A stretch of DNA of 64,000 nucleotides. Source: Streptomyces sennicomposti (GTDB lineage Bacteria; Actinomycetota; Actinomycetes; Streptomycetales; Streptomycetaceae). Positions 28,542 through 35,154 of this stretch are shown here, piece by piece. The stretch covers positions 1-64,000 of the forward strand of contig NZ_JAIOAB010000029.1 of NCBI RefSeq assembly GCF_019890635.1, given 5' to 3'. The position numbers and the translations under genes are program-made. Positions within the stretch are counted from its first letter, which is position 1. Every line of letters starts with the position of its first letter. The notes under the pieces are model-generated. The model was not told the origin of the DNA and did not search any database. It was given only the letters and a program-made list of their open reading frames with translations.

Positions 28542-28591
28542 CTTCGAGGGAGCCGGGGGCGGCGGATCTTCTTGGCGGTTGAGCGCCGCCC
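28542..28591 (-). repeat. Leader repeat copy A
   Basis: A roughly 50-bp block before the ribosome binding site of the 110-aa gene, about four in five aligned bases identical by eye to 28816-28863. Shared core on the minus strand is AAGAAGATC followed by GCCGCCCC. The conserved placement suggests a cis-acting leader. Confidence 0.55.
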
Positions 28592-28610
28592 CCGGGCGCG
28601 GATCGGACTG

Positions 28611-28802
28611 TTACTGGCCGTAGCGGCGGCGGTAGCGCCGGGACTCGAACTTCGGCGCGGGCAGCATCTCCTTGTCGGGGGAGTCGCCCTTGTCCGGCGC
28701 GTAGTCGGGGTTGTACGGGTAGGTCGGGTGCTGGAGATGGGCCTTGACCGCTGCCCGGTCCCGCTTCCTCGCGTCCCGCTCCCCCTGGTCCCTCTTGAAC
28801 AT
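28611..28802 (-). CDS. Small basic hypothetical protein of the element
   Basis: 63-aa protein from ATG 28802 with a strong AGGAAAGGA ribosome binding site. It begins with a highly charged segment (FKRDQGERDARKRDRAAVKAH), then HPTYPYNPDYAPDKGDSPDKEML and a basic end (FESRRYRRRYGQ). I recall proteins of this pattern in pSAM2-type elements but cannot name a function; a DNA- or membrane-associated accessory role is only a guess. It is the first gene of the rep-xis-int operon, directly downstream of the KorSA-like control region. Confidence 0.7.
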   Translation of the reverse strand: MFKRDQGERDARKRDRAAVKAHLQHPTYPYNPDYAPDKGDSPDKEMLPAPKFESRRYRRRYGQ

Positions 28803-28815
28803 GTCCTGTCCTTTC

Positions 28816-28863
28816 CTTCGAGGTGTCGGGGCGGCTGATCTTCTTGACGGTTGAACACCACCC
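28816..28863 (-). repeat. Leader repeat copy B
   Basis: Near copy of 28542-28591, here preceding the ribosome binding site of the 63-aa gene. Confidence 0.55.
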
Positions 28864-28889
28864 CTGAGCAAGGGAATTGACCCCCTTGC

Positions 28890-28905
28890 TCAACTTGTTG
28901 GTACA
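28890..28905 (+). promoter_or_regulatory. KorSA-like operator, left copy
   Basis: TCAACTTGTTGGTACA. The exact reverse complement is present at 28956-28971. Confidence 0.7.
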
Positions 28906-28955
28906 AGCTCAGCTTGCAGTGTGATGCGGCCGACGTCAAGAGAATCGGCGCTACA

Positions 28956-28971
28956 TGTACCAACAAGTTGA
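28956..28971 (-). promoter_or_regulatory. KorSA-like operator, right copy
   Basis: TGTACCAACAAGTTGA, perfect inverted copy of the left site, ending 22 bases before the gntR start. A third, partial copy (GTACCAACAGGT, 29011-29022) lies inside the first codons of the gntR gene. Confidence 0.7.
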
Positions 28972-28993
28972 CCGGGTGCGTCATGATGGGGGT

Positions 28994-29767
28994 ATGAGCA
29001 AGCAGCCGAAGTACCAACAGGTGGCGGACGCCCTGCGCCGCGACATCGACAGCGGGACGTACGAGCCAGGTGCGCGGCTGCCCTCGGAGAGCGACCTGAT
29101 GGCACGCTTCGACGCTTCCAGGAACACGGTTCGATCAGGTCTGAATGTGCTGGTGAGCCAAGGGCTGATCTCGTCCAGCCAGGGTCTTGGGTACGCGGTC
29201 CGGAAGCACGAGGTGTTCGAGCTGAACGCCTCTCGCTTCGAGAACCTGACGTTTCCTCAGAACGGTGACGCCTACTCGACGGACGTTACGAACGCTGGCC
29301 GCCGGCCGCATCAGACCTTTCGGGTCGAGCTGACCACCGCGCCTGAATACGTAGCTCAGCGACTGAAGGTCGATGCCGGATCAAGGACGGTCCTACGGTT
29401 CTGTCACCGGTTCGTTGATGACGTGCCGTGGTCCACTCAGGCCACGCACTACCCGGAATGGCTGATCGAGCAGGCGCCGCGACTCACCGAGCCGGGCGAC
29501 ATTGCTGAAGGCACCACGCGATACCTGACAAGCCTTGGCATCGAGCAGGTCGGGTACGCAGACGAGATCGCTACGAGGATGCCGACGCCAGAGGAGGCCC
29601 GTCTCCTGGACATCGCTCCCGGCGTACCTGTCTTGCTGTGGACACGCACTGGCTACTCGACGGAGAAGCCCATACGGTGCACGATCACTACCCTGCGAGG
29701 CGACCTGAACCGCATGAACTACGAGATCGGCGATCTCTCGGCCCGAGACGAGAACGAGTCCCAGTGA
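28994..29767 (+). CDS. GntR-family transcriptional regulator (HutC/KorSA-like)
   Basis: 257-aa regulator from ATG 28994. An N-terminal winged helix-turn-helix (KYQQVADALRRDIDSGTYEPGARLPSESDLMARFDASRNTVRSGLNVLVSQGLI, about 5-57) is followed by a UTRA-type ligand-binding domain (about 85-245). Longer N-terminal readings exist but lack a better ribosome binding site. In pSAM2 the equivalent KorSA represses its own gene and the replication/transfer activator; here the perfect inverted operators between this gene and the rep operon suggest the same dual control. The stop codon overlaps the GNAT start (GTGA). Confidence 0.9.
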   Translation: MSKQPKYQQVADALRRDIDSGTYEPGARLPSESDLMARFDASRNTVRSGLNVLVSQGLISSSQGLGYAVRKHEVFELNASRFENLTFPQNGDAYSTDVTNAGRRPHQTFRVELTTAPEYVAQRLKVDAGSRTVLRFCHRFVDDVPWSTQATHYPEWLIEQAPRLTEPGDIAEGTTRYLTSLGIEQVGYADEIATRMPTPEEARLLDIAPGVPVLLWTRTGYSTEKPIRCTITTLRGDLNRMNYEIGDLSARDENESQ

Positions 29768-30327
29768 TAATCACCCCCGCCGTCCCGGACGATCTGACCG
29801 CACTCCTGGCGTTCCGCGAAGAGGCAGCCTCTTGGATCAGTGAGTTGGGAAGCGACCAGTGGAGCCGCCCCTATCCCGCGGATCGCCTCATGGCCACAAT
29901 CGAGGCCGGGACGGTGTTCATGGTGCGAGACGGGGAGACGACTGCCGCCACGATCACTCTCACGCCAGAGGCGGAGGAAGGGTTGTGGTCCGAGGAGGAA
30001 CTGTCCGAGCCGTCGATGTTCATCAACAAGCTGACGGTGTCCCGCCTGTACGCCGGCCAGAACCTCGGCGGCCGACTTCTTGACTGGGCAGGAGACCGAG
30101 CGTTCCGGTCATCGGCCAAGTGGCTACGCCTTGACGCATGGACGACCAATGAGGCCCTACAGCGCTACTACCTGCGCCATGGGTTCCAGCATGTTCGGAC
30201 CGTCCGTGAAGGCAGCGCCGTTAACGGAGGCCCGCGTGTCTCAGGGTGGCTCGCCCAAAGAGAGGCACAGCCTGCCGATCACGGCTTCGCAGACCAGACG
30301 CCTGCCCCCGCGCCACTCGCCAGGTAG
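29764..30327 (+). CDS. GNAT-family N-acetyltransferase
   Basis: 187-aa enzyme predicted to transfer an acetyl group from acetyl-CoA. Start GTG 29764 overlaps the gntR stop, so the two are coupled. The acetyl-CoA binding motif A is INKLTVSRLYAGQNLGGRLLDWAGDRA (about 83-109), and motif B is LRLDAWTTNEALQRYYLRHGFQHV. The substrate is unknown. GntR-GNAT pairs recur in actinomycete integrative elements (family knowledge), so it may be a conserved module component rather than random cargo. Confidence 0.85.
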   Translation: MIITPAVPDDLTALLAFREEAASWISELGSDQWSRPYPADRLMATIEAGTVFMVRDGETTAATITLTPEAEEGLWSEEELSEPSMFINKLTVSRLYAGQNLGGRLLDWAGDRAFRSSAKWLRLDAWTTNEALQRYYLRHGFQHVRTVREGSAVNGGPRVSGWLAQREAQPADHGFADQTPAPAPLAR

Positions 30328-30673
30328 CGGTTACAGGTTTCTCTACCTCATCAAGCCCCGGCTGCGCTCCGCTCCGCCGGGCGCGCTTCCCGGCTCCGCT
30401 CCGCGCGCCGCTCCTGCCTTCGGCCCGCTCCGCGCGGGCTGCGCCGACGCGCGCCCTGGTGAGGGTTGGCCGGCGGCATGAGGTCAGAACACGTCGTGGC
30501 TGGGGCGGTCGGCTCCACGGCTTTAGGCAGCCACTTTGGGGCGAGCCTCTAAGATCATGGCCCCAACGTCGTGCTTTACCGGGCAGGTCCACAGACTGCC
30601 CGACGCGCCGCAAGCTTACGGGGCCATGATCACTCGCCCCAAAGCAGCTCCAGCCCAAAGCCGCTCCGCCGAC
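30328..30673. other. Non-coding region of the element with strong inverted repeats
   Basis: 346 bases between the GNAT gene and the convergent membrane-protein gene. A CGCTCCG-rich stretch (30358-30460) is followed by the large palindrome described separately. No coding sequence is supported. Confidence 0.6.
30506..30672. repeat. Large two-stage palindrome, candidate replication or transfer locus
   Basis: CTTTGGGGCGAG (30534-30545) pairs perfectly with 30633-30644, and GATCATGGCCCC (30553-30564) pairs with 30620-30631. The 55-base central loop holds its own hairpin, GGGCAG/CTGCCC at 30581-30601. Imperfect pairing extends the outer arms (GGTCGGC and CGGCTTT blocks) to about 30506 and 30672. 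Such structures are typical of single-strand origins of rolling-circle replicons or of transfer loci, and could also be a structured RNA. Confidence 0.6.
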
Positions 30674-31234
30674 CTAGTCCGGACTCTGAACCAGCTCTTT
30701 GGGTTGGCCGGATAGATCGCCACCTACGATTCCCAGATCATCCCGCATGGCACTTAGAAGATCTCGGTAGGCGTTCTCAAGCCCTTGCGCAAAGCTGTCC
30801 TTATTCTCCTCAGACCGCTGCTGATCAGGCAGGCACACGCTGGAGGCCCCGAACCACATCCACACTCCCCGAGCGTCGGCAGCGACCTTCCGCGACCCAA
30901 GCAGCTCCATCTCGGCGATGAGCCGTTCGGCATCGCGCGTGAAGGCTTGGACGTCTGGGGCCGCCGCTGGAGGGATCTCCGGAGAGTAGCGAAGGTGCCT
31001 CACGTAGGGACGCCAGGTGCTGACGAGGCCCAGATACTCGGTGAACACCCTCTGCCTCTCGCTGGCCCAGCGATGCCGATCCTCTCGCTCCCAGCGCTGC
31101 TGTTCCCTCTCAATCTCGCGCACCCAACGAGCGTCATCACGTCGAGCAAGCACACGCTGACCCACGACAACGCCGGTAGCTCCGAGCGCTCCGCTTGATC
31201 CGAACTGAATCAAGGCCATCCACCATGCCGTCAT
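30674..31234 (-). CDS. Membrane-anchored coiled-coil hypothetical protein
   Basis: 186-aa product from ATG 31234; ATG 31267 is an equally open alternative adding 11 residues. An N-terminal hydrophobic segment (WWMALIQFGSSGALGATGVVVGQ) is followed by a highly charged helix (REIEREQQRWEREDRHRWASERQRVFTEYL) and further helices with several Trp residues. I do not recognise the family. It lies inside the element next to attR and is oriented inward, the place where cargo genes are often carried. Base composition is less G+C-rich than neighbouring chromosome genes. Confidence 0.6.
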   Translation of the reverse strand: MTAWWMALIQFGSSGALGATGVVVGQRVLARRDDARWVREIEREQQRWEREDRHRWASERQRVFTEYLGLVSTWRPYVRHLRYSPEIPPAAAPDVQAFTRDAERLIAEMELLGSRKVAADARGVWMWFGASSVCLPDQQRSEENKDSFAQGLENAYRDLLSAMRDDLGIVGGDLSGQPKELVQSPD

Positions 31235-31441
31235 GCCCTGAAGGTACGGCGAGCCCTGGACACGCATGTGAGATCTGAGGAGGATCTGAGCCCGAACCGC
31301 TCGCCCAAGCCCGCCGGGCCGTCCCCGGGCCGTCCGAGGCCGCACAACGACGACCAACGCTGACAACCACCGACGGCTAAGTCGCAGGTCGCAGCGTTGA
31401 TCGTCTACAAGGCCCCAGGTCAGCGGACCGACCCGGCACTT

Positions 31442-31455
31442 CTTCGGGTACTGAG
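31442..31455 (+). repeat. attR, 14-bp attachment repeat
   Basis: CTTCGGGTACTGAG, identical to attL at 25317-25330. The sequence beyond it is presumably the original downstream flank of the CAP-domain gene. Confidence 0.75.
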
Positions 31456-31511
31456 GCGGGGCTTCGATCACTGAGGCGGGGCTTCGGTCACCCTGGCCGG
31501 GCTTCGGTCAC
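31452..31511. repeat. 20-bp tandem repeats at the right flank
   Basis: Three 20-bp units (TGAGGCGGGGCTTCGATCAC and two variants), then a degenerate continuation with AGGCCGGTCG motifs to about 31583. The first unit shares its TGAG with attR. Confidence 0.65.
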
Positions 31512-31600
31512 CGAGGCCGAGGCCGGTCGGCTGCTGAAGGCCGGTCGCCGCTCAGGCCGGTCGGCTGATGAAGGCCGTCGGTCGTCGGGAACGCTGTCGT

Positions 31601-31631
31601 TCGGTGAGCGCTGTCTGTCGGTGAGCGCTGT
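31601..31631 (+). promoter_or_regulatory. Direct repeat upstream of the HxlR-type gene
   Basis: TCGGTGAGCGCTGT occurs twice with a 17-bp period (31601-31614 and 31618-31631), 20 bases before the start codon; a candidate binding site for the regulator itself. Confidence 0.4.
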
Positions 31632-31650
31632 GCTCGCGTACGCTGCTCGT

Positions 31651-32046
31651 ATGAGCGGCACGCAGGAACGCATCGAGGCGCCGGACCTCCCCTACGACGT
31701 GTTCGCCAAGGCGTGCCCCTCGCGCGGGACGCTGGAGCACGTCACCGGGCGCTGGGGCGCGCTGACCGTCGGGGCGCTGCACGAGGGCTCGCTGCGGTTC
31801 AACGAGTTGCGCCGCCGCGTCGACGGCGTGAGCGAGAAGATGCTGTCGCAGACGCTTCAGGCGCTGGAGCGGGACGGCCTGGTGCACCGTGAGGCGCGGC
31901 CGACGAACCCGCCGCGCGTCGACTACGAGCTGACCCCGCTCGGGCACGCGGTGGCCGAGCGGCTGCTGGCCCTCATCCACTGCGTGGAGGGCCGGATGGA
32001 CGAGGTGCTGGCCGCCCGCGAGCGCTACGACGCCCGCCGGGCCTGA
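31651..32046 (+). CDS. HxlR/MarR-like winged-helix transcriptional regulator
   Basis: 131-aa protein from ATG 31651; no clear ribosome binding site. The HxlR core is visible: CPSRGTLEHVTGRWGALTVGALHEGSLRFNELRRRVDGVSEKMLSQTLQALERDGLVHREARPTNPPRVDYELTPLG can be followed over residues 20-97 with the expected recognition helix and wing. A Cys at the start of the domain (AKACPSRG) could sense oxidants or electrophiles, as in related proteins. No obvious divergent target gene lies alongside because the integrated element ends just upstream. The target may be the gene itself. Confidence 0.88.
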   Translation: MSGTQERIEAPDLPYDVFAKACPSRGTLEHVTGRWGALTVGALHEGSLRFNELRRRVDGVSEKMLSQTLQALERDGLVHREARPTNPPRVDYELTPLGHAVAERLLALIHCVEGRMDEVLAARERYDARRA

Positions 32047-32181
32047 CGACTACGCGGCTCTGTCCCGACGGCTACGCGGCTCGGGCACGACGACCGCGCA
32101 GTCCGGGCCTGGCGACCGCGAGGCCCGCGCCCCGCTCGCGCGGCCCGCGCCTCGCCGCGGGGTCCGGGCCCCGTCCGCACC

Positions 32182-33060
32182 TCAGACCCGGCCGCCCGCC
32201 GCCGGGCGGAGGCGGGGCGTGGGCTGGCACTTCGGGCAGTAGTGGCTGGAGCGGTTCATCCAGGGGCGGCGGCGCATCGGGGTGGCGCAGCGGCGGCAGG
32301 GCAGGCCCTCGCGGCCGTAGGCGTCGAGCGAGCGGTCGAAGTAGCCGGACTCGCCGTTGACGTTGACGTACAGGCTGTCGAAGCTGGTGCCGCCGACGGC
32401 GAGGGCCTCGTTCATCACGTCCCGGACGTGGCCGAGGAGTTCGGCGGTGCGGGGGCGGGTGAGGGTGGCGGTCGGACGCTCGTAGTGCAGCCGCGCCCGC
32501 CACAGCGCCTCGTCGGCGTAGATGTTGCCGACGCCGCTGATCAGCGACTGGTCGAGCAGGGCGCGCTTGATGGTGGTGCGCTTGCGGCGCAGCGCCCGGT
32601 GGAAGGCCTCGTCGTCGAACAGCGGGTCGAGGGGGTCGCGGGCGATGTGCGCGATGACGTCGGGCAGCCCGTCGGGCCCGGTCTCGTGCAGCGAGAGGCC
32701 GCCGAAGGTGCGCTGGTCGACGAAGCGGAGTTCGGTGCCGTCCTCGTCGGCGAAGCGGACGCGGATGCGCAGGTGCTTCTCGGCGGCCGCCTCCCGCGGC
32801 TGGACCAGGAGCTGGCCGCTCATGCCGAGGTGGGCGAGGATCGCCTGGTCGCTGTCGGCCAGCGGCAGCCACAGGTACTTGCCGCGGCGGCTGGGCGTGC
32901 CGACGCGGTGGCCGATGAGGCGGCGCGCGAAGTCGTCCGGGCCGGCCAGGTGCCGGCGCACGGCGCGCGGGTGCAGCACCGCGACCTCGGCGACGGTCCG
33001 CTGGGCGACCCACCGCTCCAGTCCGCGCCGTACGACCTCGACCTCGGGCAACTCGGGCAT
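32182..33060 (-). CDS. mutM: Formamidopyrimidine-DNA glycosylase
   Basis: 292-aa base-excision repair enzyme removing oxidised purines such as 8-oxoguanine. Start ATG 33060 gives the mature catalytic N-terminus [13 protein letters not shown] (catalytic Pro2, Glu3). The helix-two-turn-helix segment [30 protein letters not shown] is at about 162-191, and the C-terminal zinc finger CRRC...CPKC is at about 255-279. A GGGGGAG ribosome binding site precedes the ATG. It is the last gene of the DUF177-rpmF-rnc-mutM cluster, convergent with the HxlR-type gene. A 17-bp tandem array lies just upstream. Confidence 0.97.
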   Translation of the reverse strand: MPELPEVEVVRRGLERWVAQRTVAEVAVLHPRAVRRHLAGPDDFARRLIGHRVGTPSRRGKYLWLPLADSDQAILAHLGMSGQLLVQPREAAAEKHLRIRVRFADEDGTELRFVDQRTFGGLSLHETGPDGLPDVIAHIARDPLDPLFDDEAFHRALRRKRTTIKRALLDQSLISGVGNIYADEALWRARLHYERPTATLTRPRTAELLGHVRDVMNEALAVGGTSFDSLYVNVNGESGYFDRSLDAYGREGLPCRRCATPMRRRPWMNRSSHYCPKCQPTPRLRPAAGGRV

Positions 33061-33076
33061 GACTCCCCCGCACTGA

Positions 33077-33144
33077 CTCGACCTGTCGATCTGCTCGACC
33101 TGTGGACTCGCTCGATCTGTGGATTTGTTCGACCTGTGGACTTG
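33077..33144. repeat. 17-bp tandem repeat array upstream of mutM
   Basis: Four contiguous 17-bp units of the type CTCGACCTGTGGACTCG, each differing at a few positions, in the rnc-mutM gap 17 bases before the mutM start. Confidence 0.85.
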
Positions 33145-33156
33145 ATGGGGCATGCG

Positions 33157-33192
33157 CCGAGCGCCCGCCCCGGGTGCGGGACGGGCGCTCGG
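33157..33192 (-). terminator. Hairpin between rnc and mutM
   Basis: Perfect 11-bp stem (CCGAGCGCCCG with CGGGCGCTCGG), 14-nt loop, downstream of rnc. Could attenuate read-through into mutM. Confidence 0.6.
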
Positions 33193-33265
33193 AACGTGCT
33201 CGCCGCTACGGCCGCAGGGCCGTGGCGGTCGCCGTGCCGCGCCGGACGGTGCCGGGCGGACGGCG

Positions 33266-34090
33266 TCAGGCGGAGGCCGGCGCCTGGTCGGCGCCGTTGT
33301 CGCCGGCGGCGGACTCGGCCGCCTTGGCGCGTTCGTCCGCAGCGGCCTTGATGGCCCGCCAGGCGGACTCGGCGGCCTGCTGCTCCGCCTCCTTCTTGCT
33401 GCGGCCGGTGCCGGTGCCGTACGAGACGCCTCCGACGCGGGCGGCAGCAGTGAAGGTCTTCTCGTGGTCGGGGCCGGTCTCCGTGACCAGGTACTCGGGG
33501 ACGCCGAGCCCTTCGGTCGCGGTGAGCTCCTGGAGGGACGTCTTCCAGTCCAGGCCGGCTCCGAGGTTCGAGGACTTCTCGATCAGCGGGTCGAACAGGC
33601 GGTGCACCAGTTCGGAGGCCGCGTCGAGGCCCTGGTCGAGATAGACCGCGCCGATCACCGCTTCAAGGGTGTCGGCGAGGATGGACGCCTTGTCCCGGCC
33701 GCCCGTGCCCTCTTCACCGCGGCCGAGCCGGATGAAGGCGCCCAGGTCGAGGCCGCGGCCCACTTCCGCCAGCGCACGCGAGTTGACCACCGCGGCCCGC
33801 AACTTGGCCAGCTGGCCTTCGGGCAGGTCGGGGTGGGTGCGGTACAGCGTGTCCGTGACGACGAGACCGAGGACGGAGTCACCGAGGAACTCCAGCCGCT
33901 CGTTCGTCGGCAGGCCGCCGTTCTCGTACGCGTAGGAACGGTGGGTCAGCGCACGCACCAGAAGGGCGGACTCGAGCCGGTAGCCGAGCCGCCCTTCCAG
34001 AAGCGTGTGGGACGAGGCGGTGTTGTCCGATGGGCCACTCCCGGCAGCGCGGGGAGAGTTCTTCTTCGCCGTGGACACGGTGCCTCTCAC
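33266..34090 (-). CDS. rnc: Ribonuclease III (AbsB)
   Basis: 274-aa double-strand-specific RNase; the S. coelicolor orthologue AbsB is needed for normal antibiotic production. The signature [14 protein letters not shown] is at about 63-76, with the second catalytic acid region in [15 protein letters not shown] dsRNA-binding domain occupies about 175-245 ([16 protein letters not shown] ... [18 protein letters not shown]). The C-terminus is an Ala/Glu-rich tail. GTG 34090 is chosen for family length; GTG 34078 has a better ribosome binding site (GAGAGG) and would shorten the protein by four residues. It lies 7 bases after the rpmF stop. Confidence 0.96.
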   Translation of the reverse strand: MRGTVSTAKKNSPRAAGSGPSDNTASSHTLLEGRLGYRLESALLVRALTHRSYAYENGGLPTNERLEFLGDSVLGLVVTDTLYRTHPDLPEGQLAKLRAAVVNSRALAEVGRGLDLGAFIRLGRGEEGTGGRDKASILADTLEAVIGAVYLDQGLDAASELVHRLFDPLIEKSSNLGAGLDWKTSLQELTATEGLGVPEYLVTETGPDHEKTFTAAARVGGVSYGTGTGRSKKEAEQQAAESAWRAIKAAADERAKAAESAAGDNGADQAPASA

Positions 34091-34097
34091 CAGCCGC

Positions 34098-34271
34098 TCA
34101 GACCTCGAGGACCTGGCGCTTGTTGTAGGTGCCGCAAGACGGGCACGCGATGTGCTGCAGCTTGGGCTCGTGGCAGCGCTCGCACGCCACCAGGGTGGGG
34201 ACCGCAGCCTTCCACTGCGACCGGCGGTGGCGCGTGTTGCTGCGCGACATCTTCCGCTTCGGAACAGCCAC
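34098..34271 (-). CDS. rpmF: 50S ribosomal protein L32
   Basis: 57-aa ribosomal protein. It begins [22 protein letters not shown] and carries the four zinc-type cysteines CERCHEP...CPSCGTYN, so it is the zinc-binding (C+) form. Start GTG 34271 is 2 bases from the upstream DUF177 gene stop, giving a compact DUF177-rpmF-rnc operon. Confidence 0.98.
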   Translation of the reverse strand: MAVPKRKMSRSNTRHRRSQWKAAVPTLVACERCHEPKLQHIACPSCGTYNKRQVLEV

Positions 34272-34273
34272 GG

Positions 34274-34927
34274 CTACTTCTCCTGCTTCTCGTCGACGCG
34301 CGCTGATCGAGTCGCGTCGCCGCTCATCTCGTCCTTCTCGCCGTCTTCGAGTGAACCGGCGAGTCCCTGCAAAGCCGCCCAACGGATGTCGACGGCGTCG
34401 TGGTGGTGGTCCGGGTCGTCCGCGAGCCGCGCTCCGCACTCGGAGCACAGGCCCGGACAGTCGTCCTGGCACACCGGCTGCATCGGCAGTGCGAGCACCA
34501 CCGCATCGCGCAGCAGAGGTTCGAGGTCGAAGAGTCCGTCCTCGAGGAAGAACCTGTCCTCGTCGTCCTCGGCGTCGTCGCCCGGTTCCGCGATCACACG
34601 GCCCCGGTCGTCGGCGTCAGGGTACGAGAACAGTTCCTGGAAGTCCGCTTCGAGCTCCAGCCCGACCGGCTCCAGACACCTTACGCACTCCCCCTCGGCC
34701 CGTGCACGGGCGGTGCCTGTGACGAGCACCCCTTCCATGACCGACTCGAGCCGGATGTCCAGCTCGACGGGGGCGCCTTCCGGCACCGCGATCACGGACT
34801 GGATACCGAGGTCCCGGGGGGCCGGGACCGTGCGGGTCAGGCGCTGCAGCGCACCAGGACGCCGCCCCAGCTCATGTGTGTCGAACACGAGAGGGTCGCG
34901 GTGGTCGAGGCGGGCGTTGTGAGCCAT
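34274..34927 (-). CDS. YceD/DUF177 family protein
   Basis: 217-aa protein of the YceD family, which in other bacteria is linked to 23S rRNA accumulation and almost always precedes rpmF. Start ATG 34927 gives [25 protein letters not shown]. Conserved Cys pairs CVRCLEP (about 101-107) and [13 protein letters not shown] (about 168-180) form a putative metal site. An acidic insert ([13 protein letters not shown]) lies between them. The stop is immediately followed by rpmF. The exact molecular role is not evident from sequence. Confidence 0.92.
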   Translation of the reverse strand: MAHNARLDHRDPLVFDTHELGRRPGALQRLTRTVPAPRDLGIQSVIAVPEGAPVELDIRLESVMEGVLVTGTARARAEGECVRCLEPVGLELEADFQELFSYPDADDRGRVIAEPGDDAEDDEDRFFLEDGLFDLEPLLRDAVVLALPMQPVCQDDCPGLCSECGARLADDPDHHHDAVDIRWAALQGLAGSLEDGEKDEMSGDATRSARVDEKQEK

Positions 34928-35154
34928 TCCTGCTTTCGGTTTCCGAGCTAGGAGGGACGCGGCCTGGGTCGGTGTCTCCCGGGCAGCGCGGATCGCGGAC
35001 GTACACGCGACCGAAGAGCCAGGATACTGGACCTTTCGCTCTCGTCCCAATCCGGCCCCGGCCGGCCGTGCGGCGCCCGTGTCCGGCGGGCGCGCGGGCG
35101 GTGTGCGCGGCCCGTCTGCAAGCCGCGTGCGCCCGGTGCGCGCCCCCTGGTGGC

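Larger units (their letters stand above)
28803..28993. promoter_or_regulatory. Divergent control region of the element
   Basis: 191 bases between the rep-xis-int operon and the GntR-GNAT operon. It contains leader copy B and two perfect inverted operator sites. A TTGACC hexamer (28878-28883) with TACAAG (28903-28908) on the plus strand, spacing 19, is a possible gntR promoter overlapped by the left operator. Confidence 0.6.
25317..31455. mobile_element. Compact integrative element (pSAM2/AICE type) inserted at the 3' end of the CAP-domain gene
   Basis: A 6.1-kb segment bounded by the direct repeat CTTCGGGTACTGAG. It carries a tyrosine integrase next to the left end, an excisionase, a RepSA-like rolling-circle initiator, two small proteins, a KorSA-like GntR regulator, a GNAT acetyltransferase, a large palindrome and a membrane-anchored protein. 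The gene set int-xis-repSA plus a GntR regulator is diagnostic of actinomycete integrative and conjugative elements. No FtsK-like transfer gene or spd gene is present, so it may be a deletion derivative or a mobilisable element. Integration into a protein-coding gene rather than a tRNA gene is inferred from the repeat position. Confidence 0.85.
31268..31650. other. Right end of the element and chromosomal flank
   Basis: 383 bases upstream of the membrane-protein gene and of the hxlR-type gene. It contains attR, then degenerate tandem repeats of about 17-20 bp (31452-31583) and a 17-bp-spaced direct repeat just before the regulator gene. No coding sequence is supported. Confidence 0.55.

Noticed and set aside
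26782-28893. RepSA reading extended upstream to 28893
   Set aside because: The extension overlaps two better-supported small genes and has no similarity to Rep; GTG 28200 overlaps the previous stop.
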